64,000 bases of DNA from an uncultured bacterium (GCA_905214625.1 CAJMMQ010000010.1:1-64000), one strand, 5' to 3'; shown: positions 19,001 to 27,789, numbered from the stretch's first letter. Notes: generated from the letters alone by a model not told the origin. Made by a program: numbers and translations.

Positions 19001-19934
19001 TGGGCACAACAGCAAAGCTGATGAACGAATTCTCGTCCAGAGCGTTGTTGATTTTCTCGGTAGGTTCAAGCTTTGACATCACCTCAGGGTCGCACTTCTG
19101 TGTGCCGTTGAGCGTAAGTTTGCTGCCGAGAGTATAGCCTGTAGACGACAGAGCCTCGGGAACAGAAGCCTCGGCAGAGGTAGGATTAGACGCGCCCTCG
19201 TTGAAAGGCCATGCCACTGTGGCGTCCTTGGCGCTGATGCCCTGTGAGCTTTCGTCCTTGTCGGCACTCACAGTGAGCTGCTTCAGGTTCCAGTTGCTCA
19301 CCAGCCCGTTGCCGGCTATGAGACGCACTATCACCTTGTCCTTGTTGTTGGCCGACAGCTTAACGGTGTTTTCGTTGTATATCCACCAGTTGGGGGCTGT
19401 GGTGCCCTTGCCGGCATCAATCCATGTCTCGCCGCCGTCGGTTGAGAATACGGCCTCGATGGCAGCCTCAGCGTTGCCGCCGTAGCCTATGGCATAGGTA
19501 AGAGAGATGTTCTTATAGCCCTTTGTGGGGAAAGACACCTCATAATATACATTGTGCTGCGAGGCATCAGTGTAGTCGGTGATGTTGTTGGCCTCGCTGT
19601 TCTCAATGCGCATCACCTTGTCGCCGTTGCTGTCGGATACCTGCCAGTATCTTGACTCCGACTGTGCCGACAGCATATAGCTGCCTTGTTCGCCCTCAAA
19701 AACATTGGGGTAAAAGTAAGGCATCTGGTTCTTAAACCATGTTGCACTTATCTCTGCCCACTCGCTGCTGTTGGGCACGTAGACCGTCTTGCCGTCTACG
19801 TCAGTTTTGTCATAGCCGCTTGCAAATGTCCATTCTGCGAGCTTGGCTTCCGCCTGCGCCATGGCACCGGCAGGAAAACACAGCGACGACAGCACGGCGA
19901 GCAAGCCGCATAAGCTGATTTTTACGCTTTTCAT
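16032..19934 (-). CDS. Secreted multidomain CE8 pectin methylesterase
   Basis: 1300 residues. Signal peptide 1-27. Carbohydrate-binding-like beta-sandwich segments occupy about 28-410 and 570-730. Two InlB B-type/Listeria-Bacteroides-like repeats lie between them (about 415-570; GYHFQSWNNDKGEVVSTENP). A Big_5 Ig-like domain (about 735-850; STLPADKAKDVTANGSV) precedes the CE8 domain at about 855-1150. Catalytic CE8 motifs are YQDTW with Q987/D988, GAVDFIYNN with D1012, and WLGRPWHN with R1072. It would demethylate homogalacturonan outside the cell, preparing it for the PL1/PL9 lyases. The type IX-like tail ends VSKTIVK. The CE12 gene is only 20 bp upstream on the same strand, so both are one operon. 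Confidence 0.93.
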   Translation of the reverse strand: MKSVKISLCGLLAVLSSLCFPAGAMAQAEAKLAEWTFASGYDKTDVDGKTVYVPNSSEWAEISATWFKNQMPYFYPNVFEGEQGSYMLSAQSESRYWQVSDSNGDKVMRIENSEANNITDYTDASQHNVYYEVSFPTKGYKNISLTYAIGYGGNAEAAIEAVFSTDGGETWIDAGKGTTAPNWWIYNENTVKLSANNKDKVIVRLIAGNGLVSNWNLKQLTVSADKDESSQGISAKDATVAWPFNEGASNPTSAEASVPEALSSTGYTLGSKLTLNGTQKCDPEVMSKLEPTEKINNALDENSFISFAVVPKKGINFTPKKITFNAAKCGTSGGTMDIYAVSGDQKVAIATNVNPERNPAFSSYDYDLSQFGTLTDKLEVFIYVYNLNAGKQLAINNVSITADFEGTPVAVPVYTLAIKSGMEGAGNVSSNPSGAEFDEGTSITVTATENFGYHFQSWNNDKGEVVSTENPYTFEISENTSLTAVYTKNNVYALNLKLEGGANTNLVQFTPEGNVVDGVHYYEEGTDVKLTVLNNRILTFTNWEDNSTDAVREISMDADKQVTATFSCADYIVGWDLYSDTPAKERAADYKAESDNAGLLSLRNAEGLTSSWLACGAEKGGQNGKYAARVWRDLSEKYYFEISFSTKEYSNIKLSAAVGDDFNAHSIVNAEYSIDGQTYTKFGTYTLPYRAWAEGEFDLPADAAGQDRVYIRFMPDWTSELVGSESNLDGTAVAEIFVLADRNIVDDGEAPKLVSTLPADKAKDVTANGSVILTFNEKVVAAANDGKATLDGEEIVPTVSGKTVVYKYTGLKYSTDYTFTLPAGAIEDRSGNAFEGTTITFTTMERKQPEARVYDAVVAQDGTGDYTTVQAAVDAAPEGRVKPWLIFIKEGVYKEHVDVPESKPYLHFIGQDRNKVSISDDKLCGGDNALHVDLGATFVARSENLYFEGISFVNSYGVEQNAGPQALALNTKNDRLVFNNCGMYSYQDTWITPSSSHCRAYVKNCFIEGAVDFIYNNGDYYFDGDTLNIVRKDGGYIVAPSHNSDSKWGYVFMNNVITAPGVPSETSVWLGRPWHNQPKTVFINTKAEVTIPATGWYETMGAIPAIFADYNTVDGDGNPVDLSQRRSYYYYYADADKTQKVEGYAKNSLTDEEAAQYTVKNVLSGDDNWQPEIITEACDAPVPVISKSAQTITWDAVPYAICYVITKNGSVEGFTTATSCSYTDGAEYLIQAVNEYGGLSKAAKATEGTVGIGGVEAGQAITVTGIYSADGVKLNTYRKGINIVTGTTADGKVVSKTIVK

Positions 19935-19954
19935 AATAATTTTACTGATTGTTT

Positions 19955-21859
19955 TTAATATAGAATTTTACTTGTTTTAACCGTTCCGTCGGCATATTCC
20001 TTCTTAACGATGTTAAGTCCGGGGCACATGCCCTGACGCATTGTGCCGTCTGTGCCATAGTATATCGTGCGCACGGGAGCTACATCCTGCGTCAGTTCTG
20101 AGCTTATGCCTGTGGTTGAGTCGACGGCAATGCCGTGTACAGTAACGTCGCTCAGACAAATGGTCTTGCCTGTTGCAGCGTTGTTATACCATGGATAAAT
20201 GCGTATGCGGAGAGTTTCGCCCTCGCTGACCGACAAAACCGGCATGGCGCATACGTACTGCATGTTGTTGGCAGGCATGCTCTTCATCTCGAAGATGTTT
20301 ACGGGATTGGCAAAGTTTTCTTCCTTTGAATAATATATCTTGCAGCACATGCCGTTGCCGCCACAGCCGCACACGAACATCGACATGGAGTCTACCTTGA
20401 GCGTTGTGCCCTTTGCCGGCTGAACGGCAAACTCGATGTAGCGGGTTGAAACTTCGTCGATTTCACCGGCAGGCCAGCTTTCGCCCTCTATGACGTTGCG
20501 CTGTGTCTTACGCGATGCGTCGAAGCCTGTCCACTCGGGCCATGTTGTGTTAGCGTTGGGGGCTGAATATTTCTGAAGCGTCATGCCGCTGTACGACTGT
20601 CCGAGAGTGTTCATCGGACCTGTAACCTCGCATTCGTCGTCCTTTTCCAAGCGCCAGTATGCCTGAACGGGCACGCCTCCCTCGAGCACTATGCTTGTGC
20701 CTGTAACGGGTATGGTGATGGTCTTGTCGCCGCTTGTTACGGTTATTTCTTCGTTAATGGGGCCTTCTTCGGCAAACTCGCAGCGTGCGTAGAATGTGCC
20801 AATCATGTTGCCTTCCTTGTAGCTCATGCTGATGCTGCCCGAATAGCTCTCGCCGTCGGCCGATACCTGAAGGCCCTCGCTGGCAGTAACAGTTACGTTG
20901 CCCTCAGCCGGCTGAAGGTCGAAGCCGCTGATTTGAAACTCTTTTACTATGGTCTGTCCTTTATAAGCCTCGCCAAGGTCGGCCTTTGACGGATTGACGC
21001 TGAGGTCGCTCGTAAGGTTGATATACTCGGTGAGGATGCCCTGTTTCTGCAGGAGCTGGGCGCAAAGGCGCGCTATCAATGTGGCTCCCATGGCCGAAGT
21101 GTGGGTACTGCCGTCGCCGTCGAAGAGCAGCTCGTTGGCCTTGGCGTCGCCGTAACTTTCGTAGAGTTCCTTCGTTGCGGTGGTCAGGTCGATATAAGAA
21201 ACGCCCATTTCATCGGCAACCAAGCGCATCTGATAGGGATAGTCGTATGTATGGTCGTCCTCGCCAACCTTGTTTCCCTCCTTGATGCCCGATGCAGTGA
21301 GCAGCGAGAAGTCGTCGCCCAGGTCGTGACGGCCGTTGCGGCGGATGGTGCTGCCCGTGAAATATTTGCGGCAGATGGCGCCTACGAGCACCGGAGTGGC
21401 ACCGAGGGCGCGTGTCTCTTCAACATATTTGCGCAGATATTCCTTATAGGTTCCGCTGGCAGTGGTGCCGCGATAGTCGGTGGCATCAGCCTTAGTCTGG
21501 TCGCCTATACTTTCATAATAAGCCTTAACCTCGTCGCCGTCCATGCCGTCGTTCTTCTCGTCGTTGTGTGCAAACTGTATCAGCACGTAGTCGCCGGGCT
21601 GTATCTGCTTCTTTACCGACTCCCAGTAGGCGGCCTCCTCATAAAAGCTCTTGCTGCTTGCGCCACTCTTGGCACGGTTGTTCACCGTAACAGCGTCGGT
21701 GAAAAACTGCTGGAACATCTGTCCCCAGCCGCGCGTAACGGTTGTCGACTCGCTGTATGTGGCCATCGTTGAGTCGCCGATGGTGTGCACCTTTATGGCC
21801 ATCACCGATGTTGCAACCAGCATACTTGCTGCTAAAAGTGTAGATTTAAAAAGGTTCAT
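19955..21859 (-). CDS. Secreted CE12-type rhamnogalacturonan acetylesterase
   Basis: 634 residues. Signal peptide 1-21. An SGNH/GDSL hydrolase domain follows immediately (about 22-280): the catalytic serine is S30 in HTIGDSTMA, then NRAKSGASS, then FAHNDEK. The last block reads DGDGSTHTSAMG; the His is H253 and the nearest Asp is D249, so Asp-His spacing is one residue longer than the usual DxxH. C-terminal beta-sandwich segments (about 290-580) and a tail ending TSKILY follow. The likely role is removing acetyl groups from rhamnogalacturonan/pectin to unblock the lyases. It is first in the CE12-CE8 operon; the ATG fits the signal peptide, and a -7-like element lies 60 bp upstream. Confidence 0.9.
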   Translation of the reverse strand: MNLFKSTLLAASMLVATSVMAIKVHTIGDSTMATYSESTTVTRGWGQMFQQFFTDAVTVNNRAKSGASSKSFYEEAAYWESVKKQIQPGDYVLIQFAHNDEKNDGMDGDEVKAYYESIGDQTKADATDYRGTTASGTYKEYLRKYVEETRALGATPVLVGAICRKYFTGSTIRRNGRHDLGDDFSLLTASGIKEGNKVGEDDHTYDYPYQMRLVADEMGVSYIDLTTATKELYESYGDAKANELLFDGDGSTHTSAMGATLIARLCAQLLQKQGILTEYINLTSDLSVNPSKADLGEAYKGQTIVKEFQISGFDLQPAEGNVTVTASEGLQVSADGESYSGSISMSYKEGNMIGTFYARCEFAEEGPINEEITVTSGDKTITIPVTGTSIVLEGGVPVQAYWRLEKDDECEVTGPMNTLGQSYSGMTLQKYSAPNANTTWPEWTGFDASRKTQRNVIEGESWPAGEIDEVSTRYIEFAVQPAKGTTLKVDSMSMFVCGCGGNGMCCKIYYSKEENFANPVNIFEMKSMPANNMQYVCAMPVLSVSEGETLRIRIYPWYNNAATGKTICLSDVTVHGIAVDSTTGISSELTQDVAPVRTIYYGTDGTMRQGMCPGLNIVKKEYADGTVKTSKILY

Positions 21860-21919
21860 AAGTTTAAGTTATTTTTTAAGGTTATGAATTTGTAGATAGT
21901 TTAACGTAGATTTCGGCGG

Positions 21920-21927
21920 CAAAGATA
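21920..21927 (-). promoter_or_regulatory. Probable -7 element of the CE12-CE8 operon
   Basis: TATCTTTG on the minus strand, 60 bp upstream of the CE12 ATG, matches TAnnTTTG. No good TTTG lies 19-20 bp upstream, which fits an activator-dependent promoter. Confidence 0.5.
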
Positions 21928-22095
21928 GTTCTTATTTACCGATGAAATGGGATAAAAATTGTTTAGAAAGGTGGACTTTTCATCATTTCGGGCCTACAAA
22001 CGCCTGATTTCGGGCGTATTGTTGGTGTGCGGAAATACTGCTGAGATTATGCGGAAAATGGCGGACGGCATATAACATAACGAGCAAGGGTTTTG

Positions 22096-22179
22096 TAAAA
22101 GGCCACGTTTTACAATGCAAAAGGGCATGTTTTGGCACGCAAAAGGCCGTCTTTTAGAAGGTAAAAGACGCCCTTTTGC
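22096..22179. repeat. Repeated G/C-block array ending in a perfect-like hairpin
   Basis: Three head-to-tail units of the form GYAAAAGGSCRYSTTTT are followed by an inverted copy. The last two form an 18-bp hairpin (22139-22156 with 22162-22179, one mismatch, loop GAAGG). It sits between the stop codon of the HTCS gene and the start of the CE12 gene (both minus strand), where it could act as the HTCS terminator. The rest of the 21860-22240 gap is featureless apart from the CE12 promoter element. Confidence 0.7.
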
Positions 22180-22240
22180 AACACGCTTATTATCAGACAG
22201 TTACAGCGACGTTACTGACATAGGCTGAAAACACTGCAAA

Positions 22241-25200
22241 TCAGCCGCGCTGTGAATATTTTTTGCGATAGTCGGACGGCGTCATGCCGGTCTTGGCCTT
22301 GAACGTGCGGCCGAAGTATTTCGGGTCGGTAAAGCCTACTGAATATGCAATCTCCGAGAACGACATGCGGCTCTCAACTATCAGCCGCTCTGCCCTGAGG
22401 ATGCGCATGTGGCGCACGAAGTCGATGGGCGACATGCCGAAGAGCGACTTCACCTTGCCGTAGAACACGGTGCGGCTGAGGGCCATGGCCCTGGTTATGT
22501 CGTCTATCTTGAGTTCGGGGTCGGATATGTGCGGCTCGAGATAGTCGACAAGCCTACGGGCAAACTCCCTGTCGGCATCGGCAATGCCGGGCGAGTCGGC
22601 CTTATATATAAGGTGGCCGTCGCCCGCGGCGTTGAGCTTGCTTACGTATGCCTGCTGAAGCTGGCGGCGCTGGCGTATGATGTTGTCGACACGCGACTTA
22701 AGATACGACACGCTGAAAGGCTTGGTAATATAGTCGTCGATGCCCTCGTTAAGACCTTCTATGCGGTAGTTAATGGCCGTGCGGGCCGACAACACTATTA
22801 TAGGTATGTGGCATGTGTCGGGGCATGCCTTTATCTTGCGTATCATGGTCATGCCGTCCATTACGGGCATCATGATGTCGGTTATGATGAAGTCGGGCTG
22901 ACGGCTCTGCGCCATATCGAGTCCTTCCTGCCCGTTGCGTGCCTCAAAGATATTGTAGCTCGACGAAAGGCTGCTGACAAGGAAATAGCGCAACTCTACG
23001 TTGTCTTCAACCACAAGCACGGTAATGCGCTCCGAAGCGAAGTCGAGACCGGTAATGTCGGCAGCAGGCTGCGGCACATTGTCAGAATTGGCGATTTCAT
23101 CGGTGTCATGACGCGCTGCATCCACAGTATCGGCCGCGGCATCGAGCTTCTTCAGGTCGAGCGACTTGTTTACGAGTTCGAGCATGCGCACGGAGTTTTT
23201 CTTCACAAACTCGAGGTATGTGCGTGCCTTGGCCGACAGCGGTTCCTCACTGAGCACCTGCCCAACGGGGCCGTCGATAAGGGTTAGCGGGGTGCGCAGC
23301 TGATGCGATATGCCGGTGAAGAATCGCAGCTGGCGCTCTTTCAGGCGTTTCTCCATGGCAATATTGCTGCGCAGGCGCCACACATAGAACAGGGCAACAA
23401 CAACACCCAAGCCTATCAATATATAAAGAAGCATGGCCCAGCCTGTCTCCCAGAATGTGGGATGCACGTATATTTTAAGCTCGCGGGCGTTGTCGGCCCA
23501 AACGCCGTCAGAGTTGGTGCTCTTCACCACAAGCGTGTATTTGCCGGCCGGGATATGGCTCAGCGACGCACTGTGGCTCATGCCCGTATAGCTCCATTCG
23601 CTGTCGAGCTCCTTTATCTTGTAGGCATAGCGTATCAGGCGATTGCCGTTGTAGTCGAGTGCCGAGAAGTAGACAATGGCGTTGCGCTCGCCTGCCGGAA
23701 TATCGAGCACAGTCTTGCCGAGGATAGGCGTTATCTGCTGTTCGCCCTGAAACTGCACTCCGCTGAACACTATCATGGGCTTATAACGGCTCTTCTTAAT
23801 CTGCCCGGGACTGAACGACAGGTAACCGCCTATTACGCCGAGAATAATCTCGTCGCCCTGCACCGACACGTATGGCTGCGCCTCCGTGAATCCTATGTCT
23901 TCCTCCCAGTCGTTAGAGCCGTAAATCTCGCACTCTCCGGTTTTCTGATAGAATTTGTCGACGCTGCTCTCGCGTACCAGCCAAAGATTACCCGAAGTAT
24001 CTTCAACAACAGCCTGTATGGTGCCCTCCTCATGCCCTATGCCCCCAATGCTTCTGAAAGGAATATTGTCTCGAAGAAGGGCGGAAGCCTGTGCAACCTG
24101 AAATCCGCCGCCCATGGTGGTGGCATATATCAGGCCGGATGACGGACTGACGTAGGTGTTGAGCACGTCGGATGCAAGCAGCGACGTGGTGTCGCCCTGA
24201 ATGTGCGTGGTGTAATAATAGCGCATCGACGAAAACTTATCTACACGGTTTGACATGGTAACTATGCCGCCGAACGTAGACGCAACCATTATTCCGCCGG
24301 GCGCTGCCAATATTCGGCGCATACGGTTGTAGGCTTTGCTCTTGAAAGGTGTCATCACGTTGTTGCCGTTGATAAAGGCCATGCCTCCGCCGGGCTTCAC
24401 GGCCGCAATGTTGATGCCTCCGCCATAGGTGGCCACCCACATACGGCCGGCATCGTCTTCGCAAAAGTCGTATATGCTGTCGCAGCTCAGCGACCACTTG
24501 TCGGTGTAGCTTCTGGCATAATGGGCCACTCCTTGCCCACTCCGTGTGCCACGCAGCACATATATGCCGCGGCCCTTGGTGCCTATCCACACATTTCCGC
24601 TGCGGTCTTCGCGCAAGGCATACACGCCCTCGTCGGTGAAACGCACCGGACTCGCTGTCAGTCTGCCGTCGGGCGAGAGATACATCAACCTGCCGCTTAG
24701 TGCGTCGGTAACGGTTACATAACCGTTGTGCATGCCGGACCATACACGTCCGCCACGGTCTTTCATAACCGAGCGCACGTCGGCATCTCGAACAGTGGGA
24801 GTAAACTTAAAGCGATAATAATTAAAATTTACAAGCGTAAGATTATGATTGCCTGTAAACCAAAGATTATTCTGCGCGTCTTTTTTATACTTGGTGATAT
24901 AACTCACAGGCAGACGGTTGCTGTTTTCGGCGTTGAGATTATAAGGAATAAGACAACCGCTCAACTCGTCATAATATGAAAACACGCCGCCATTAGGGAT
25001 AACCCATACAGTATGGTTGTCGTCTTCATGAAAAACAGGATAGCTGCTCGTGGTGCCCATCCATCCTTCTGCCTTAGACTGAAGCCAGCGCACGCTGTTT
25101 CCGTCTGAAGAAACAAGGCTCACGCCGGGGCCTGAAGAAAATGCCCAGGCACGCCCGCGGCTGTCGGTAAACACCTTTTTCACGTCGGGCGACGGCTGCG

Positions 25201-26095
25201 AAGGATGCTGAACAGACACAAGACGAAAGCCTGACGAGCGCGTATTGAACACAAGCAAGCCTCTGTCTGTGGCCAAGGCAAGTCTGTCGGAACCAAAACG
25301 GAACATGCCGTTTATCTTTGTTACCGATGCCGGAAGGCTGAACATGCGCAGGCGGTTGGAATAATAACCGAAACGCCCGTCGCGCGACGCAAAATAAACA
25401 TTGTGCCCCACATAGCACATATACTCAAACTTAAAAGGAAGAAGCACTTTACTGCCGTAAAGCCCAACACCGTTGTCGGCAAATACCCACTCGCGTCCGT
25501 TCCCGTCGGTCATCACCTTGCGTATAGGACCTCGATATATAGTCTTGCGCGTATCGATAAGACTCACACCGGCATGGTCCTTAATTCTGCGTTCATCAAT
25601 GCGTAAATTTTTATACCCGTCGCCCAACACCCACGCATGGCCATTAGGCAAAGAAAGTATGTTGCGCACTGGAAAATTACGCTTTACTGAATCGCCGACA
25701 AGAACATCCAAGTCAACAAAACGGCATGTGTTGCAGTCAAAGAGATAAGCCTTGCCATCGTATGTGGAGCACCATATATCACCATACGAGTTTGGGCGAA
25801 TAAACTTCAGGCGGTTGGATGTCAGAACCTGATTGACACCAAAGTGCTCGCGAAAACGGCTGAAAATATAACCGTCATAATTACAAAGTCCGTTCCACGT
25901 TGAAACCCACATCATTCCGTCAGGCGACATGCTGAACTCAGAAATATTGTTGGCCGGCAATCCGTCGTCAACGGTAAACGTCCTAACCTTACAGTAAGGC
26001 TGAGAAAGACAAAACGGCATGACGGTCACAAAAAGCATTGAAACCATTAACAGCCGCCGGAAAAAACTCTTGCCGTTAAACTCAAACATAAGCAA
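22241..26095 (-). CDS. Hybrid two-component-like regulator lacking the HATPase domain
   Basis: 1284 residues, HTCS architecture. Signal/anchor 10-32; beta-propeller about 35-790 (SPDGMMWVSTWNGLCNYDGY, NVWIGTKGRGIYVL, RMWVATYGGGIN); Y_Y_Y about 800-880 (PAGKYTLVVKSTNSDGVW); transmembrane helix about 886-908; HisKA with phospho-acceptor H931 in FFTGISHQLRTPL; receiver about 1020-1140 with acceptor D1073 in ITDIMMPVMDG and K in DDYITKPFS; AraC HTH about 1180-1284. Only about 90 residues separate H931 from the receiver, and no N, G1 or G2 ATP-binding box is visible, so the catalytic HATPase_c domain is missing. It could be phosphorylated in trans or act without phosphorylation. The gene is upstream of, and codirectional with, the CE12-CE8 operon it probably controls. 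Confidence 0.92.
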   Translation of the reverse strand: MLMFEFNGKSFFRRLLMVSMLFVTVMPFCLSQPYCKVRTFTVDDGLPANNISEFSMSPDGMMWVSTWNGLCNYDGYIFSRFREHFGVNQVLTSNRLKFIRPNSYGDIWCSTYDGKAYLFDCNTCRFVDLDVLVGDSVKRNFPVRNILSLPNGHAWVLGDGYKNLRIDERRIKDHAGVSLIDTRKTIYRGPIRKVMTDGNGREWVFADNGVGLYGSKVLLPFKFEYMCYVGHNVYFASRDGRFGYYSNRLRMFSLPASVTKINGMFRFGSDRLALATDRGLLVFNTRSSGFRLVSVQHPSQPSPDVKKVFTDSRGRAWAFSSGPGVSLVSSDGNSVRWLQSKAEGWMGTTSSYPVFHEDDNHTVWVIPNGGVFSYYDELSGCLIPYNLNAENSNRLPVSYITKYKKDAQNNLWFTGNHNLTLVNFNYYRFKFTPTVRDADVRSVMKDRGGRVWSGMHNGYVTVTDALSGRLMYLSPDGRLTASPVRFTDEGVYALREDRSGNVWIGTKGRGIYVLRGTRSGQGVAHYARSYTDKWSLSCDSIYDFCEDDAGRMWVATYGGGINIAAVKPGGGMAFINGNNVMTPFKSKAYNRMRRILAAPGGIMVASTFGGIVTMSNRVDKFSSMRYYYTTHIQGDTTSLLASDVLNTYVSPSSGLIYATTMGGGFQVAQASALLRDNIPFRSIGGIGHEEGTIQAVVEDTSGNLWLVRESSVDKFYQKTGECEIYGSNDWEEDIGFTEAQPYVSVQGDEIILGVIGGYLSFSPGQIKKSRYKPMIVFSGVQFQGEQQITPILGKTVLDIPAGERNAIVYFSALDYNGNRLIRYAYKIKELDSEWSYTGMSHSASLSHIPAGKYTLVVKSTNSDGVWADNARELKIYVHPTFWETGWAMLLYILIGLGVVVALFYVWRLRSNIAMEKRLKERQLRFFTGISHQLRTPLTLIDGPVGQVLSEEPLSAKARTYLEFVKKNSVRMLELVNKSLDLKKLDAAADTVDAARHDTDEIANSDNVPQPAADITGLDFASERITVLVVEDNVELRYFLVSSLSSSYNIFEARNGQEGLDMAQSRQPDFIITDIMMPVMDGMTMIRKIKACPDTCHIPIIVLSARTAINYRIEGLNEGIDDYITKPFSVSYLKSRVDNIIRQRRQLQQAYVSKLNAAGDGHLIYKADSPGIADADREFARRLVDYLEPHISDPELKIDDITRAMALSRTVFYGKVKSLFGMSPIDFVRHMRILRAERLIVESRMSFSEIAYSVGFTDPKYFGRTFKAKTGMTPSDYRKKYSQRG

Positions 26096-26161
26096 ACATA
26101 ACAGACATTGCAGGCAGACACATAATTAAGTATTGGCACAAACAGGAAAATCTCCAAATAA

Positions 26162-27040
26162 TCAAGACTTTCTATAGGTCATGGGCGACACTCCGACGTG
26201 TTCCTTAAAATATTTACCCATGAACGACTGGTTGGGGAAACACATCTCCTGCGCTATTTCCTTTATACTCTTCGTGGTGTTTTTCAGCTGCACGCGCAAT
26301 TCCATTACCACATAGTTGTCAATCCAGTCATTGGGTGTCCGCCGGCTGACCTGCTTAACTGTCTCAGAAAGGTATTTGGCAGTTATACACATCTTGTGGG
26401 CATACCAGCCAACACGCCTTTCCGACTTGTAATTCTGTTCCACAAGACGGATAAAATCAGTAAATATAGCTTCGGCACAAGTCTGCTTCCTGTCGGTGCT
26501 CAGCTGTATGCGATATACGATGTTACACAAATCATAAATCATTGCAGATGCAAGCATCCTGACCTCATCGCGCCGAAAATGCTTAATATTGTTGTCTACC
26601 CTCTTCTTGATAATCTTAAAATAATCTATTGCATCGTCTATCTCATTAGGCTGAAGCATAAAAACTGGATTACTACGGGAGAAGAGAAACAAAGAAGAAA
26701 GTTCATGAATGCCTTTGACAATTTCATGAAAAAAATCATACGACATCATTATGCCTATACCACGGACATCATTGCTCGACCAATAATTCTCTACCACCTG
26801 CCCCTCATGTATTATCAATGCCTCACCGGCATGAACGCTATGTTCAACCGTATCGGCCGTATAGCGGAAACCGCCCTGAAGACATAAACCGACAATAAGG
26901 CCCATATTACGACGCGGCTCGTAAGGAACCGGAAGATTGGCAAAATCATCAAACAATATGATGTCGTCATCCATACGACTAAGCTCAAGTTCTTTCGTAA
27001 CAGAATTTGTCGAAACAGATATCAATCCTTTTTGTTCCAT
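26162..27040 (-). CDS. AraC-family transcriptional regulator
   Basis: 292 residues, no signal peptide. The N-terminal half looks like a cupin-type sensing domain (HSVHAGEALIIHEGQVVENYW about 70-90). The C-terminal ~95 residues form two helix-turn-helix units of the AraC type (WYAHKMCITAKYLSETVKQV, then SIKEIAQEMCFPNQSFMGKYF, ending GVSPMTYRKS). It lies 66 bp upstream of the HTCS gene on the same strand but has its own consensus promoter. Its ligand and targets are unknown. Its position suggests a role in regulating the pectin genes or the HTCS; a general regulatory role is equally possible. Confidence 0.9.
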   Translation of the reverse strand: MEQKGLISVSTNSVTKELELSRMDDDIILFDDFANLPVPYEPRRNMGLIVGLCLQGGFRYTADTVEHSVHAGEALIIHEGQVVENYWSSNDVRGIGIMMSYDFFHEIVKGIHELSSLFLFSRSNPVFMLQPNEIDDAIDYFKIIKKRVDNNIKHFRRDEVRMLASAMIYDLCNIVYRIQLSTDRKQTCAEAIFTDFIRLVEQNYKSERRVGWYAHKMCITAKYLSETVKQVSRRTPNDWIDNYVVMELRVQLKNTTKSIKEIAQEMCFPNQSFMGKYFKEHVGVSPMTYRKS

Positions 27041-27060
27041 ATTTCCAAAACTTTATCCTG

Positions 27061-27091
27061 CAAAGATAACAAAATATTGAGCACCATCAAA
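27061..27091 (-). promoter_or_regulatory. Bacteroidetes promoter of the AraC gene
   Basis: On the minus strand TTTG (27088-27091), a 19-bp spacer and TATCTTTG (27061-27068) match the consensus exactly; the ATG begins 20 bp downstream of the -7 element. Confidence 0.8.
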
Positions 27092-27249
27092 TTAAAATCA
27101 AAAAATTATATATGAGCATACCTTTAAAACCGTTCTACTTTTACTTAAATATCATCACCGCATAAATCAAATATATTATATTCAAAATTATAGTCACTAT
27201 TTCCGTAAGATAAAATACAAACATTATATCATTATCTAAATTCTAATCC

Positions 27250-27537
27250 TTATTTCATAAGCGAGCGGCATTTCTTCAGCGACATGATAAACCATACGCA
27301 GGCTGCTACATGCAGCAGTACATGTATGTCGGCCGGAATGACCGTGGCAAAAAACGCGAGCTGTGCTTCGGTTATTGCTTTTGTCTGGCGCATGTCTACG
27401 TCACGCTCAAGCACCATTGAATAATATCTGCCGAGTAGGCGTAGCGGTGAGTTCAGCATGTTTGCTGCCTTTTTTACCGGTGAGGTTGTCTTTCCGCACG
27501 TGGTGCCGGACTGTCTGAGTGCTATTTGCTTTTCCAT
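27250..27537 (-). CDS. Small hypothetical protein
   Basis: 95 residues, unrecognised. The N-terminal half is basic and polar; a hydrophobic stretch near the C-terminus (IHVLLHVAACVWFIMSL) is followed by KKCRSLMK, suggesting a membrane-associated end with positive residues inside. Its codon use resembles the neighbouring genes and no other ORF competes for the space. It is divergent from rnhB. It could be a real small protein of the Prevotella lineage; nothing in the sequence gives a function. The flanking gaps (27041-27249 and 27538-27789) are AT-rich and otherwise empty. Confidence 0.5.
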   Translation of the reverse strand: MEKQIALRQSGTTCGKTTSPVKKAANMLNSPLRLLGRYYSMVLERDVDMRQTKAITEAQLAFFATVIPADIHVLLHVAACVWFIMSLKKCRSLMK

Positions 27538-27632
27538 AATAGTTATGTTTTAAATGTTTATTGTTTCTTTATTAATATTTTCTTTGCCCCTGTTTCGAGT
27601 TCAGGCGTGATTTTCTGTTTGCAAAATAAATG

Positions 27633-27662
27633 TTTGTTTGTGCACAATAAGTTCAAACTTTG
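27633..27662 (+). promoter_or_regulatory. Possible promoter of rnhB
   Basis: TTTG (27633-27636), 18 bp, then AAACTTTG (27655-27662), one base from TAnnTTTG. It lies 127 bp before the rnhB ATG, so the leader would be long. Confidence 0.35.
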
Positions 27663-27789
27663 GCCGTTATTTGTTAAATATGTGTAAAATCCGTACTTGT
27701 AATCCTGTGTGTTGCCGCCTTTTCTTGCTTTGAGGCGGTTGGCATGGGCGGTGTCATAGTGCGGGCTATAACGAAAATATGAAGACAGG

